Part shown: in pieces, positions 16,880-26,058 of the stretch
How the letters are laid out: the number at the start of each line of letters is the position of its first letter
Numbering within the stretch: the first letter of the stretch is position 1
Assembly: GCF_013623835.1 (NCBI RefSeq)
Contig: NZ_JABKDE010000010.1
Coordinates: forward strand, 1-64,000
Length of the DNA: 64,000 bases
From: Brevibacterium oceani
Lineage (GTDB): Bacteria > Actinomycetota > Actinomycetes > Actinomycetales > Brevibacteriaceae
Direction of reading: 5' to 3'
Notes under the pieces: generated by a model
The model's input: only the letters and a program-made list of their open reading frames with translations
What the model was told of the DNA's origin: nothing
Database searches by the model: none
Position numbers and translations under genes: made by a program

Positions 16880-19800
16880 TCAACGGCGCGGTTCCAGCCC
16901 CCACCCCCACGCGAGGAGCTCGGCCAGTGACACACCATCGGCGTCGCTGAGATCCGTGATCTGCGTCCGGCACGAATAGCCGTCGGCGAGCACGACCGAC
17001 GTCTGTGACTCCGATTCGGGCGCGGTCCCGACGTGGCCGCCGGCCTGAACCGAAACCCCGTCGTTCCCCGTCGCTGCGCGACCAGAGCGGGCAGGGGAGG
17101 ATCTGGCCCGGTCGCCGGCTCGCATACCCCGCTCCCGCAGCGCGGGCAGCAGCGCTACCTCGGCGACGGCGACCGAGGTCTCATAGTGTCCCTCCTCGAC
17201 GCCGAAGTTCCCGGCCAGGCCGCAGCACCCGCCGAGGAACCGACTGCTCGCCCCGGCCCTGGCCAGCAGCTCCTTGTCCGCCGCGGTGCCGAAGATCGCC
17301 GACTGATGGCAGTGCGGCTGAACGAGCGCCTCGACACCGGAGAGATCCGGCAGTTCCGCGCCGATGCTCAGCAGATATTGGGCCAAGGTCTGCACGCGAG
17401 CCGCCACCCGGTTCGACGCCTCGTCGGCGACGAGCTTGCGCGAATCGTCCTTGAGCGTGGCCAGGCACGAGGGCTCGACGCCGATGATCGGCACATCCCC
17501 GGTGGCATCGAGGGCATCGATCGTCTGCGACAGATTCGCGCGAGCGGCATCGAGCTGACCGGTCGAAATGAGTGGCAGACCGCAGCACACCGTCTGGTCG
17601 ATCACCCGCACGGTCACCCCCGCCCGCTCGAGCACGGCCACGGCCGCCGCGAGGATGCGCGGGGCGAAGTGGTTCGACCATGAATCGGCGAACAGCACCA
17701 CCTCGGCGGTCTTCGACGTACCCGCAGGCCGCCGCGCGCCCGCGCCCGACTGCGCACCTGCCTCGGCGCCGGTGCGACCATCCGCAGGCACTGCACCCGC
17801 ACGCGCACCCTGCCACCACTTCCGGAACGTCGTCGACGCGAACTGCGGGATCGACCGGCGGACGTCGATGCCGGAGATCCGCTTCGCCACGGTCGACAAC
17901 ACCGGCAGCCCCGACACCCGGTTGAGTACCGGCGCCACCGGTGTGACCAGGCGCGCGAGCTGCGGGAGGAACCCGAGCGAGTAGTGCTTCATCGGCCGCA
18001 GTCGGCCCTTGTAGGACTGGTGGAGGACCTCGGCCTTGTACGTGGACATGTCGGTGCCGGTCGGGCACTCGGTCCCGCAGGCCTTGCACGACAGGCACAG
18101 ATCGAGAGCCTCGGCGACCTCGGGCGAATCCCACCGCGGCTCGAGCAGGTCTCCTGACACCATCTCCTGCAGGACCCGGGCACGCCCCCTGGTCGAATGC
18201 CGTTCATCGCGCGTGGCCTGGTAGGACGGGCACATCGTCCCGCCGCCGGCCGCCGAATCCGCGCGGCACTTGCCGACGCCGGTGCACCGATGCACCGCCG
18301 AGGCGAAGCCCGCCGATTCGCCCTCATACGCCATCGCCAGCCCACCGGGCAGCTCCTGCCGCAGCGGCAGCTCGGTGAGCCGGATCGATTCGTTGAGCGC
18401 GTCCGGATCGACGATGACCCCGGGATTGAGCAGATGCTGCGGGTCGAACAGCGCCTTGACCTGCGAGAACAGATCGAGCGCGGCAGGGGTGTACATGAGG
18501 CGCAGCAGCTCCGACCGCGCCCGACCGTCGCCGTGCTCACCGGAGACCGACCCGCCGTAGCGGGCCACGAGTTTCGTGGCCGCGACCATGAAATCACGCA
18601 TGATCTGGGGCCCGTCCGGGTCCTCGAGCGGGAAGTCGACCCGCATGTGCAGGCACCCGTCCCCGAAATGCCCGTATGGAATCCCCCACAGCCCATGTTC
18701 GTCGAGCAGCGCCATGAGGTCGTGCAGATAATCGCCGAGGTGGTCGACCGGAACCGCCGAATCCTCCCACCCCGCATGAGCGTCCCGCCCGTCCGGGGTG
18801 CGCGAGACCAGACCCGCGCCGTCGGCGCGGATCGCCCACACCTCGGCGGCGGCCGCGGCATCGAGGACCGCGGAGTCCAGGGACTGCGATTCGGCGATGA
18901 GGCGCTGGGTCTGTCGGTCGAGCTCGTCCTCGTCCTCACCGGTGAGTTCGACGACGAGCCAGCCGGATCCCTCGGGCAGCGTGGGGACCGCCTCGGCGCC
19001 CTTGGTTTCGATGACCCGGGCGAGCATCCGCGAATCGAGGCCCTCGCAGGCGGCGACGGGGAAGTCCTTCAGCAGCGGTGCATCGTGGGCGGCGGCGACC
19101 ATGTCCTCATAGCCGAGCACGACCGCCGAGGTGTGGCTCGGGTCCTTGACCAGGCGCATCTTCGCGGCCAGGACGATGCCCCAGGTGCCCTCGGTGCCGG
19201 CGAAGGCGCGGCGGACGTCGAAGCCGTTCTCCGGCAGGAGGGACTCGAGTCCGTAGCCGGAGACCTGGCGGGAGAAGGTGCCGAAGTTCGTGCGGATGGT
19301 GCCGAGGTTCGCAGCCACGAGTTCGTGCAGTCGGGGGAAGATACCGGACGCGTCCGAGTCGTCGAGGGTGACGACGGTGCCATCGATGAGCATGACCGTG
19401 AGCGCGAGGATGTTGTCCCCGGTTCGCCCATAGCCCAGTGCCCGGGGCCCGCACGCATTGTTGCCGATCATGCCGCCGATCGTGCACCGTGTATGCGTCG
19501 ACGGGTCGGGGCCGAACCGCAGCCCGTGCGGCTTGACCTGCTTCTGCAGGTGGGCATGGACGCAGCCGGCCTGCACCCATGCCGACTGCGCGTCCGGGTC
19601 GAGGTCGAGCACAGCATTCATATGGCGAGAGAAGTCGAGGATGATGCCGCGTCCGATCGCATTGCCGGCGATCGAGGTCCCGGCCCCGCGGCTGGTGATC
19701 GGTACCCCGCGGCGGCGTGCGATCGCCAGGGCGGCCCGCACATCGTCCTCATTGCGAGGGAAGACGATGGCGGCGGGGACGAGCCGGAAGAGGGAGGCGT

Positions 19801-19957
19801 CGGAGGAATAGGCGGCTCGGTCCGTCGCCTCGATGCTGAAGTCGTCGATGCCCGCAGCACGGAACTCGGCGTCGAGGGCGGCAGGCAGCGTCGTCGTGGA
19901 CTCGTCTTCGTCGACGGTCGCCCGATTCGCACCGGTGGGATGGGCCATAGTCGTCAT
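16880..19957 (-). CDS. YdiJ/Dld-type FAD-linked dehydrogenase fused to Fe-S and CCG domains
   Basis: About 1025 residues, like E. coli YdiJ (about 1018), a D-2-hydroxyacid (D-2-hydroxyglutarate) dehydrogenase. In order: FAD-binding domain with SRGAGTSIAGNA and IGGMIGNNACG, FAD-oxidase C-terminal domain with YGHFGDGCLH and SGEHGDG, a 4Fe-4S pair ending in CLSCKACGTECPTG, then a CCG/heterodisulfide-reductase-like domain with CCGLP and GGCCGLAG. Ala/Gly/Arg-rich linkers interrupt the C-terminal half. Start uncertain: ATG 19957 (MTTMAHP) chosen; ATG 19999, preceded by GGGGGTG, would add 14 residues. Lactate or glycolate are possible alternative substrates. Together with the LhgO-like enzyme it could cover both 2-hydroxyglutarate enantiomers. 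Confidence 0.87.
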   Translation of the reverse strand: MTTMAHPTGANRATVDEDESTTTLPAALDAEFRAAGIDDFSIEATDRAAYSSDASLFRLVPAAIVFPRNEDDVRAALAIARRRGVPITSRGAGTSIAGNAIGRGIILDFSRHMNAVLDLDPDAQSAWVQAGCVHAHLQKQVKPHGLRFGPDPSTHTRCTIGGMIGNNACGPRALGYGRTGDNILALTVMLIDGTVVTLDDSDASGIFPRLHELVAANLGTIRTNFGTFSRQVSGYGLESLLPENGFDVRRAFAGTEGTWGIVLAAKMRLVKDPSHTSAVVLGYEDMVAAAHDAPLLKDFPVAACEGLDSRMLARVIETKGAEAVPTLPEGSGWLVVELTGEDEDELDRQTQRLIAESQSLDSAVLDAAAAAEVWAIRADGAGLVSRTPDGRDAHAGWEDSAVPVDHLGDYLHDLMALLDEHGLWGIPYGHFGDGCLHMRVDFPLEDPDGPQIMRDFMVAATKLVARYGGSVSGEHGDGRARSELLRLMYTPAALDLFSQVKALFDPQHLLNPGVIVDPDALNESIRLTELPLRQELPGGLAMAYEGESAGFASAVHRCTGVGKCRADSAAGGGTMCPSYQATRDERHSTRGRARVLQEMVSGDLLEPRWDSPEVAEALDLCLSCKACGTECPTGTDMSTYKAEVLHQSYKGRLRPMKHYSLGFLPQLARLVTPVAPVLNRVSGLPVLSTVAKRISGIDVRRSIPQFASTTFRKWWQGARAGAVPADGRTGAEAGAQSGAGARRPAGTSKTAEVVLFADSWSNHFAPRILAAAVAVLERAGVTVRVIDQTVCCGLPLISTGQLDAARANLSQTIDALDATGDVPIIGVEPSCLATLKDDSRKLVADEASNRVAARVQTLAQYLLSIGAELPDLSGVEALVQPHCHQSAIFGTAADKELLARAGASSRFLGGCCGLAGNFGVEEGHYETSVAVAEVALLPALRERGMRAGDRARSSPARSGRAATGNDGVSVQAGGHVGTAPESESQTSVVLADGYSCRTQITDLSDADGVSLAELLAWGWGLEPRR

Positions 19958-20070
19958 GCTTCGCATTGTGCCACTTGGGTTGTCGGAACATCGACTCATT
20001 TCACCCCCGGGGTGTGTGGCAGCTCACGATTCGAAATGTGGGCGCGTCGTGCCGATCAGGCCACCTCGGC

Positions 20071-20086
20071 GTTACCGTTTCGTTAT
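20071..20086 (-). promoter_or_regulatory. RTAACGAAACGRTAAC box, copy 1
   Basis: The minus strand reads ATAACGAAACGGTAAC, two RTAAC half-sites in direct repeat with a 6-bp GAAACG spacer. The same spacer and half-sites occur upstream of ectA (38317). It lies between the YdiJ-type gene and a small HTH gene. Direct RTAAC repeats with such spacing resemble sites of the MtrA response regulator; that assignment is from memory of the family. Confidence 0.55.
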
Positions 20087-20228
20087 ATTACATGCTCAGA
20101 GCGGTGCCGTTATCTGGCGTTGATTCCAATATCCGGGAATTCTTGGTGTATTGGCATATTCGTGGTATCTAATGGGACTATACGAATTCGTGGCAACGGG
20201 CCACAGTGGGAATGCAGGGGAAGAAACC

Positions 20229-20483
20229 ATGTCGCGCAGAGCTCGAGAATTGACAGTTGATCAGACGGCGTTAGTCGGCGTCGTGCGAAAGGTTGCTCGG
20301 CAACGTTCAAAAATCAACACCGACTATGTGATGGCCATTCTGCGCGCCCGTGAAGAGGGCGCGACCTTCGGTGCGATCGCCGAGGCGGCCGGCACCTCAT
20401 CGCAGGCCGTGCAGGAGATCGTGCGACGGCATGCGCCGGTCAAGCGCAGCGAGCCGAAAGCGGGTGTCGCCGGAGGCGCCTGA
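20229..20483 (+). CDS. Small helix-turn-helix protein
   Basis: An 84-residue basic protein. Residues 35-65 (AILRAREEGATFGAIAEAAGTSSQAVQEIVRR) form a helix-turn-helix of the kind found in sigma-factor-like and small DNA-binding proteins. The ATG at 20229 is preceded by AGGGGAAG. A strong terminator follows 70 bp downstream, so it is a single-gene unit. It has no partner gene and I do not recognise a named family; a regulatory or nucleoid role is only a guess. Confidence 0.75.
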   Translation: MSRRARELTVDQTALVGVVRKVARQRSKINTDYVMAILRAREEGATFGAIAEAAGTSSQAVQEIVRRHAPVKRSEPKAGVAGGA

Positions 20484-20553
20484 ACCTTGACATGACGGGG
20501 CCGAGGAGGCTCCGGTCGGACCGCTGAGCGCGCACCTTTCCCGCGCCTGCACC

Positions 20554-20591
20554 AGGGCGGTGACCCCTATCGGATATGGGTCACCGCCCTT
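20554..20591 (+). terminator. Intrinsic terminator after the small HTH gene
   Basis: Perfect 13-bp stem AGGGCGGTGACCC / GGGTCACCGCCCT with an 11-base loop, followed by TTGTGT. Likely works for the plus-strand small HTH gene. Confidence 0.88.
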
Positions 20592-20963
20592 GTGTGTTCC
20601 GTGAACATTTCACGACCGTTTCATGCTCACTTCGTGTCAGGGTCGCCCTGCCCCTCGAAACAAGGAATCTTATTGTGCGAAATCGGTTCGGCGAGGAAGG
20701 CGATCTGCCGAATCGACCATGCGATTCCCCGCACGAAAACCGTTGCCCATTGTCCCGGGCTCGACCGAGAGAAAGTTCGGCTCTGGCGCTCGACGGAAGA
20801 ATCCGCAGACGCGTTCCGCCCGCGGCGAGAATGTCGAATCCTCGGACTTCTGCACCGCGTTCGAGCGGCTTAGATACAAGAAGTACATACTCGGCGCTGT
20901 ATTGCAATCTTGTTACAGGGTGCGGGAGAGTGGACTCTGCGCGGCTGCGTCGCGTTCTGTGTC

Positions 20964-20969
20964 TAGAGT
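20964..20969 (+). promoter_or_regulatory. -10 box for the inositol-phosphatase-family gene, leaderless start
   Basis: TAGAGT, six bases before the ATG at 20976. There is no ribosome binding site in the gap, so the message probably begins at the ATG itself. Confidence 0.55.
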
Positions 20970-20975
20970 GGCGGT

Positions 20976-22001
20976 ATGCCTCTCGAATCCGAAACCCTGC
21001 CTGCCGAGGTCGCCGACCTTGCCCTCATTCGCATCGCCTGCGACCTCTCTCTCATGGCGTGGGAGCAGATGCGGGCATTCCGACCGCTGCTCGGCGCGAG
21101 CCTCGACGCGCGGGTCGTCGACACGAAGACCTCACCCAATGATCTCGTCACTCAGGCCGATGCACAGATCGAAGCACTCGTCCGCGGCTATCTGTCCCAA
21201 GTGAGGCCGAACGACCTCATGGTCGGAGAAGAGGGTTCGCCTGCGCTCGACCCGGTCGAGTTCTACTCCGCCGAAATCCTCGGACGTCTCCATGCCTTTG
21301 ACGCTTCGACAGGAGGGCTGGTCGACCTCAGCGACAGCGGACCGTCGCTTGAGTGGCACGTCGATCCCATCGACGGGACCGTCAACTTCGTCCGCGGCAT
21401 CGAACATCACGCCTTCTCCGTCGGCGTCTGCGAGGGCTCGGCGTCCGATGATGGACTCGGCCTCGGCCGGTGGCTCATCGGGCTCGTCGCCTCACCCGGA
21501 CTCGACGCCACCTGGCTGGCAGCCGATGGTGTCGGCGCCTATCGGGTCGATGGCCGCCTGGCCGACCACTTCACGGCGGTGTCTGATTCCATGGCGGTCT
21601 CCGATGCTCTTCCCTCAGTGGGTGCGGAAGACGGTCAGGCCTCGGCAGGCATCCCCGCGCGGCGGCTGCACGGCACCCCGGCCGGACTCTCCGGCCGACT
21701 GCTCGCCACCGGCTTCGCCTACACCGGAGACAACAGAGGTCCGCAGCTGGCCAAGCTTGAGAACCTCATGGACGGCTATGACGATCTGCGGCGCTGCGGT
21801 TCGGCCGCAATCGACCTGTGTATGGTCGCAGAGGGCCGCATCAACTCCTATGCCGAACGCGGCTTGGGCATCTATGACTATGCCGGCGGCGCTGTCATCG
21901 TCGAGGAGGCCGGGCTCCTCGTCAGCCGCGGAGGGTCCGGCGGGCCGACCGCCGCTGCCGATTCCCAGGAAGAGGTCGACAGGCTCGTCGCCGCGATCTG
22001 A
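20976..22001 (+). CDS. Inositol monophosphatase-family phosphatase
   Basis: A 341-residue member of the metal-dependent IMPase/FBPase-like family. Metal and catalytic motifs are in order: GEEG near 84, DPIDGTVNF at about 130 and YDYAGGAVI near the C-terminus (usual W/YDxAAG). The family hydrolyses inositol-1-phosphate, histidinol phosphate, PAP or related sugars; the true substrate is open. It is longer than typical IMPases (about 260), with extra segments at about 105-120 and 205-235. It probably starts leaderless from TAGAGT 6 bp upstream. Confidence 0.87.
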   Translation: MPLESETLPAEVADLALIRIACDLSLMAWEQMRAFRPLLGASLDARVVDTKTSPNDLVTQADAQIEALVRGYLSQVRPNDLMVGEEGSPALDPVEFYSAEILGRLHAFDASTGGLVDLSDSGPSLEWHVDPIDGTVNFVRGIEHHAFSVGVCEGSASDDGLGLGRWLIGLVASPGLDATWLAADGVGAYRVDGRLADHFTAVSDSMAVSDALPSVGAEDGQASAGIPARRLHGTPAGLSGRLLATGFAYTGDNRGPQLAKLENLMDGYDDLRRCGSAAIDLCMVAEGRINSYAERGLGIYDYAGGAVIVEEAGLLVSRGGSGGPTAAADSQEEVDRLVAAI

Positions 22002-22122
22002 ATCGAGTCGCCGTCGCGATCATCTCAACCGACCTATATGTGGACCACAGAGTCGTCCCGCCGCCGGATCCGATTCTGCGCGACTGGCGCAACTCGGGGC
22101 TCTCGCGCTCGGTCGTCGACCG

Positions 22123-22620
22123 TCAGTCTCCCTGGGCCGCGCCACCCACACCTGGACGGACGCTCACCCACCGGCGGACGCCGAGGATGAGCGCGGTGAC
22201 CAGCCCGACGATGAGCAGGCCGTCGGCGGCGATGTAGAACAGGTGCAGGGCAGAGCCGCCGTTGTCGATGCCGGCGAGCACGGCATCCGTGCGCTGGTTG
22301 AGCAGCGGGCGGATGACGACGACCTTGATGATGAGCACACCGATGAGCCCGCAGGCCAGCGTTCGGAAGACGCGGTCGACCCCTGACTTCAGCAGCGTCC
22401 AGAGCAGGATCACTGCGATGACCAGCTCCACCCAGTTCATCGCCGCGAATACGAGGCGGCCGATGCCCAGTCCGAGTGGGATCGTGATGCCGGGAGCTGT
22501 GAACTTCAGCGGAGCCTCGATGAGCGAGATCCCGATGATGAGACCGAGCCACACAGCCGGCAGGAGGATGCGCGCTCCCGCCGCCAGACGGGTGTCCTGA
22601 GTGCTGAAGATATTGGCCAT
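22123..22620 (-). CDS. Small integral membrane protein of unknown function
   Basis: A 165-residue protein with four hydrophobic segments (about 18-38, 48-72, 84-102 and 130-150). It begins MANIFSTQDTR at ATG 22620; an ATG at 22629 would add three residues. The second segment ends near FAAMNWVELVI. The layout resembles four-helix DUF4149-like membrane proteins, but I cannot name the family with certainty. It is divergent from the YtcJ-type amidohydrolase gene, with 70 bp between starts. Confidence 0.78.
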   Translation of the reverse strand: MANIFSTQDTRLAAGARILLPAVWLGLIIGISLIEAPLKFTAPGITIPLGLGIGRLVFAAMNWVELVIAVILLWTLLKSGVDRVFRTLACGLIGVLIIKVVVIRPLLNQRTDAVLAGIDNGGSALHLFYIAADGLLIVGLVTALILGVRRWVSVRPGVGGAAQGD

Positions 22621-22677
22621 GATCGGCATTCTACTCCGAGTAGAAAGGGGCTTCCGCGGGCGAGCTGAGGCGGCCTT

Positions 22678-22683
22678 TAGACT
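22678..22683 (+). promoter_or_regulatory. -10 box for the amidohydrolase gene, leaderless start
   Basis: TAGACT, seven bases before the ATG at 22691, with no ribosome binding site between. A leaderless transcript is likely. No strong -35 is visible. Confidence 0.5.
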
Positions 22684-22690
22684 GGTGCCC

Positions 22691-24637
22691 ATGCGTCTGT
22701 TCTCCAACGCCGTCGTGCGCACCTTCGCACCCACGCCGGACCCGTCGGCATCCGCGACGGACCCCTCAGCCCCCGCCGCCGATCCGTCGGCACCCACCCC
22801 CTCAACACCCACGCCCGACCCCGGCACCTCGGACACACCGCCCGACGCGATCCTCGTCGACGGGGAGACCATCGTCGCCGTCGGCACCCGGGCCGAACTG
22901 CTCGACATCGCCGCCGCGGAATCATCGACGACGGCGGCGCTCGCCTCGGCGGGCGGGGTCGGTGCGACCGCGGTCATCCCCGGCCTCGAGATCGACGAGA
23001 TCGACTGCGGCGGGCAGGTCATCCTCCCCGGCTTCGTCGACGGGCACATGCATTCGATCGCCTACGCCGATTCGCTCACCGACCTCGATCTGTCCCAGAC
23101 GAAATCCCTCGCCGAGGCGGTCGCGGCCATCCGCGAACGCGCCGATGGTCTGCCGGTCGGCACCTGGGTGGTCGGATCGGGCTGGGACCTCAACAAGTGG
23201 GACGATCCGCGCTACCCCGACCGGGAGCTGCTCGATCAGGTCGTGCCGGACCATCCCGTGGCGATGTGGTCGGTCGACCTGCACACCCTGTGGACCAATG
23301 GGCACGGCCTCGAGATCGCTGGCATCGACGACCTCACCATCGACCCCTTCGGCGGAGAGTTCGTCCGCGACGAACAGGGAGTTCTGACCGGGCTCGTGCG
23401 CGAAGACGCCACCGAACTCGTGGCCAGGTACATTCCCGAACCCGGCCGCGACGAGCAGATCGAACGTCTCGACCGCACGCAGAAGCTGTTCCTTTCCCAA
23501 GGCCTGACCGGGATCCACGACTTCGACGGGATCGCCTCGACGCTGGGTTGGGCCGACCTCCGTGCGGCCGATCGCCAGCACATCCGCGTGACGAAATACC
23601 TGCGTGGCAACGAGGTTCCCTGGGCGATCGAGACCGGGTGGCACACCGGCGACGGTGACGACTGGCTGCGCCGAGGCGGCCTCAAACTCTTCTCCGACGG
23701 AGCCCTGGGCTCGCACACCTCGCATATGTCCTCACCGTTCCCCGAGCAGGAGAGCTTCGACGAAGAAGCGGCCGGCGCCGAATCGTCCGACTCCGACCCC
23801 GGGACCTACACCTACCCCGGCCGCGTCCCCGCGGGGACACTGAGCACCGAACCCGCCGAGGCCAACTACGGCATCGCGCAGATGTCCGAGGACGACCTCT
23901 TCGACAACGCCCGATGGGCCACCGAAGCAGGGATCTCGGTCGCGATCCACGCGATCGGCGACCAGGCCAATCACCACGTCCTCAACGTCTTCGAACGTCT
24001 GCGCGAGACCACCCTTGCAGCCGAGGAACGATACGGTCGACCCCTGCGTCATCGGGTCGAACACGCCCAATTCATCCAGCCTGCAGATGTCTCCCGTTTC
24101 GCCGAACTCGATGTCATCGCCTCGATGCAGCCGCGGCACTGCATCTCCGACCTCCACCTGCTCCACCTCATCGACGAGTCCGCACAGCTGGCCGCCTACG
24201 CCTGGCCGGATCTCCTCAAGACCGGTGCGCAGGTCGTCTTCGGCTCCGATGGGCCGGTCGAGCCGGCGAACCCGTTCGCCGCGATCTATGCGGCGATGAC
24301 CAGGGCGGACATCTCCGGTGACGCGTCCACGTCCTTCCAGCCTCGGCGCCGGCTGACCGCCGTCGACGCCATCCGCCTGCACACGCAGGGACCCGCGTAC
24401 GCCTCCGGTCTGGAGGATCGGCGCGGATATCTGGCGCCGGGAATGGACGCCGACTTCATCCTCGTCGACACCGACCCCTGCGTCGCCGAGGGCCTGAACG
24501 CCGAGGCGGCCGTGGGCGATTCCGACGGTCTCCTCGGTTACGATTCCGAAGAAGCGCTGTTCGCCCACGCCGAGGCGATCCGCGACACCTGTGTCGCGCT
24601 CACCGTCGTCGGAGGCGAAATCAAGTACCAGGCCTGA
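22691..24637 (+). CDS. YtcJ-type metal-dependent amidohydrolase
   Basis: A 648-residue amidohydrolase-3 family protein. The metal-binding DGHMHS follows the N-terminal sandwich domain near residue 118; HAIGDQANHHV, RVEHAQF and FGSDGPVEPANPF supply later metal and catalytic residues. About 40 residues (15-55) form a Pro/Ser/Asp/Ala/Thr-rich repeat (PDPSASATDPSAPAADPSAP) wedged into the first beta sheet, which lengthens it beyond the usual 530-570. The family acts on amides and similar bonds, usually with unknown natural substrate. An acyltransferase gene follows 51 bp downstream. Confidence 0.87.
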   Translation: MRLFSNAVVRTFAPTPDPSASATDPSAPAADPSAPTPSTPTPDPGTSDTPPDAILVDGETIVAVGTRAELLDIAAAESSTTAALASAGGVGATAVIPGLEIDEIDCGGQVILPGFVDGHMHSIAYADSLTDLDLSQTKSLAEAVAAIRERADGLPVGTWVVGSGWDLNKWDDPRYPDRELLDQVVPDHPVAMWSVDLHTLWTNGHGLEIAGIDDLTIDPFGGEFVRDEQGVLTGLVREDATELVARYIPEPGRDEQIERLDRTQKLFLSQGLTGIHDFDGIASTLGWADLRAADRQHIRVTKYLRGNEVPWAIETGWHTGDGDDWLRRGGLKLFSDGALGSHTSHMSSPFPEQESFDEEAAGAESSDSDPGTYTYPGRVPAGTLSTEPAEANYGIAQMSEDDLFDNARWATEAGISVAIHAIGDQANHHVLNVFERLRETTLAAEERYGRPLRHRVEHAQFIQPADVSRFAELDVIASMQPRHCISDLHLLHLIDESAQLAAYAWPDLLKTGAQVVFGSDGPVEPANPFAAIYAAMTRADISGDASTSFQPRRRLTAVDAIRLHTQGPAYASGLEDRRGYLAPGMDADFILVDTDPCVAEGLNAEAAVGDSDGLLGYDSEEALFAHAEAIRDTCVALTVVGGEIKYQA

Positions 24638-24688
24638 CCCCGGCCGTGAGGCCCGACCCCGGCCGTCGACCGAGAAGGAGACCGCAGA

Positions 24689-26005
24689 ATGCCCCGATCG
24701 TTCCTGGCCCAGGCCCGCAGGATCGATGCGGCCACCCCGGACTCGCGCAGCCGCGAGGTGGACTTCCTGCGTGCGGCGGCGATCACCGTCGTCGTGCTCG
24801 GTCACTGGACGATCATCGCCGTCAGCGTCTCAGGCGGCATCAACCCGCACGGACTGCTCGACCAGGCCCGCTGGACGCACCCGCTGACCTGGGTGTTCCA
24901 GGTGATGCCGATCTTCTTCCTCGTCGGCGGTTACTCCAATGCTCTGTCGTGGCGCTCGGCCCGGCGCAAGAACACCGGTTACGCCGAGTGGCTGCGCGCC
25001 CGTCTGCGTCGCCTGGGTCTGCCGCTCATCCCGCTGCTGCTGACCTGGCTGGTCACGTGCGTCATCGCCCTGGCCGCCGGGGCTGCGCCCGCCGCCGTGC
25101 AGCTGGCTTCGCAGATGGCCCTCGTGCCGACATGGTTCCTCGCCGCCTACCTGCTCGTCGTCATCGTCGCCCCGCCCTGCCTGCTGCTGTGGGAGCGATG
25201 GGGCTGGTGGTCGATCATCCTCGGCATCGGGCTGGCCGGCATCATCGATGTCATCAGCATCACCACAGACAGCACGCTCGCCGGATACCCGAACTACCTC
25301 CTCGTGTGGGCGAGCTTCCACCAGTTCGGGTATGCCTGGCTCGACGGTCGACTCTCGAACCTCAAGCGCTGCCTGCTGCTCTTCGTCATCGGGGCGGTCG
25401 GCCTCGGGCTCCTCGTCGGGCTCGGACCGTACCCGGTCTCGATGATCACCGCGGGAGGCGACGCCATCTCGAACTCGGCACCAACCCGCGTGACCATGGC
25501 CTTCCTCGGCATGGCCCAGGCCGGAATCGTACTCATGCTCCAACGCCCACTGGCGACACTGCTGCGCAGCCCCGGCCTGTGGTTCCTCACCGTCCTGGTC
25601 AACCAGCGCATCATGACCTGGTTCCTCTGGCACCTGACCGCACTGACGGCACTGGCGAATGTGCTCCTGGCTCTAGACGCTCGGGCCCTTCTGCCCGCCC
25701 CGCTGACCGGGATCTGGTGGCTGACCCGTCCGCTGTGGGCACTCGCCCTGCTGGCGATCACCGGAGTGCTCGTGGCCGTCTTCGGCCGCTTCGAATCACC
25801 GGCGCCCGACGATCGGCCCGCGCCGCCGATGTGGATGCCGATCGCCGCCTCGGTGGCCATCTGCGCGGGGCTGGCGATCATGGCCGATACCGGAATGGTC
25901 AACGCCGATGGGGTGACCTGGATCTGGCCGCTGCTGCCTTTGGTCGGCATGCTCGTCTTCGGCGTCGTGCGCCTGCCCGACCGCCGCACGAGCGCTAAGG
26001 GCTGA
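24689..26005 (+). CDS. Acyltransferase-3 family membrane protein
   Basis: A 438-residue polytopic membrane protein with about ten hydrophobic segments. It opens with REVDFLRAAAITVVVLGHW, the typical first helix of acyltransferase-3 (OafA/NodX-like) enzymes, whose His in this helix is thought catalytic. Such proteins O-acylate surface sugars or lipids using acyl donors. The ATG at 24689 follows GAGAAGGAGA. It is likely cotranscribed with the amidohydrolase upstream. Acceptor unknown. Confidence 0.83.
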   Translation: MPRSFLAQARRIDAATPDSRSREVDFLRAAAITVVVLGHWTIIAVSVSGGINPHGLLDQARWTHPLTWVFQVMPIFFLVGGYSNALSWRSARRKNTGYAEWLRARLRRLGLPLIPLLLTWLVTCVIALAAGAAPAAVQLASQMALVPTWFLAAYLLVVIVAPPCLLLWERWGWWSIILGIGLAGIIDVISITTDSTLAGYPNYLLVWASFHQFGYAWLDGRLSNLKRCLLLFVIGAVGLGLLVGLGPYPVSMITAGGDAISNSAPTRVTMAFLGMAQAGIVLMLQRPLATLLRSPGLWFLTVLVNQRIMTWFLWHLTALTALANVLLALDARALLPAPLTGIWWLTRPLWALALLAITGVLVAVFGRFESPAPDDRPAPPMWMPIAASVAICAGLAIMADTGMVNADGVTWIWPLLPLVGMLVFGVVRLPDRRTSAKG

Positions 26006-26058
26006 TCCTCAGGGGAGGACGGGAAAGCCGCCCTGCCTCGGCGAGGGGACCATGCAGG

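Larger units (their letters stand above)
20484..20975. other. 492-bp gene-free region before the inositol-phosphatase-family gene
   Basis: After the terminator at 20554 the DNA is somewhat more A+T-rich, with several imperfect palindromes: GTGAACATTTCAC near 20601 and CTGTA-N12-TACAG near 20899-20920. Short open frames here have poor start sites and no recognisable composition, so I call none. It could hold promoter elements or a small RNA; no specific one can be supported. Confidence 0.45.

Noticed and set aside
18197-20260. 687-codon plus-strand frame opposite the YdiJ-type dehydrogenase
   Set aside because: Antisense shadow of a clear FAD/Fe-S enzyme; its residues match no family and it would overlap the small HTH gene.
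20591-20975. Short open frames in the gene-free stretch
   Set aside because: No ribosome binding site or -10 fits them, frames overlap on both strands, and composition is unlike neighbouring genes.
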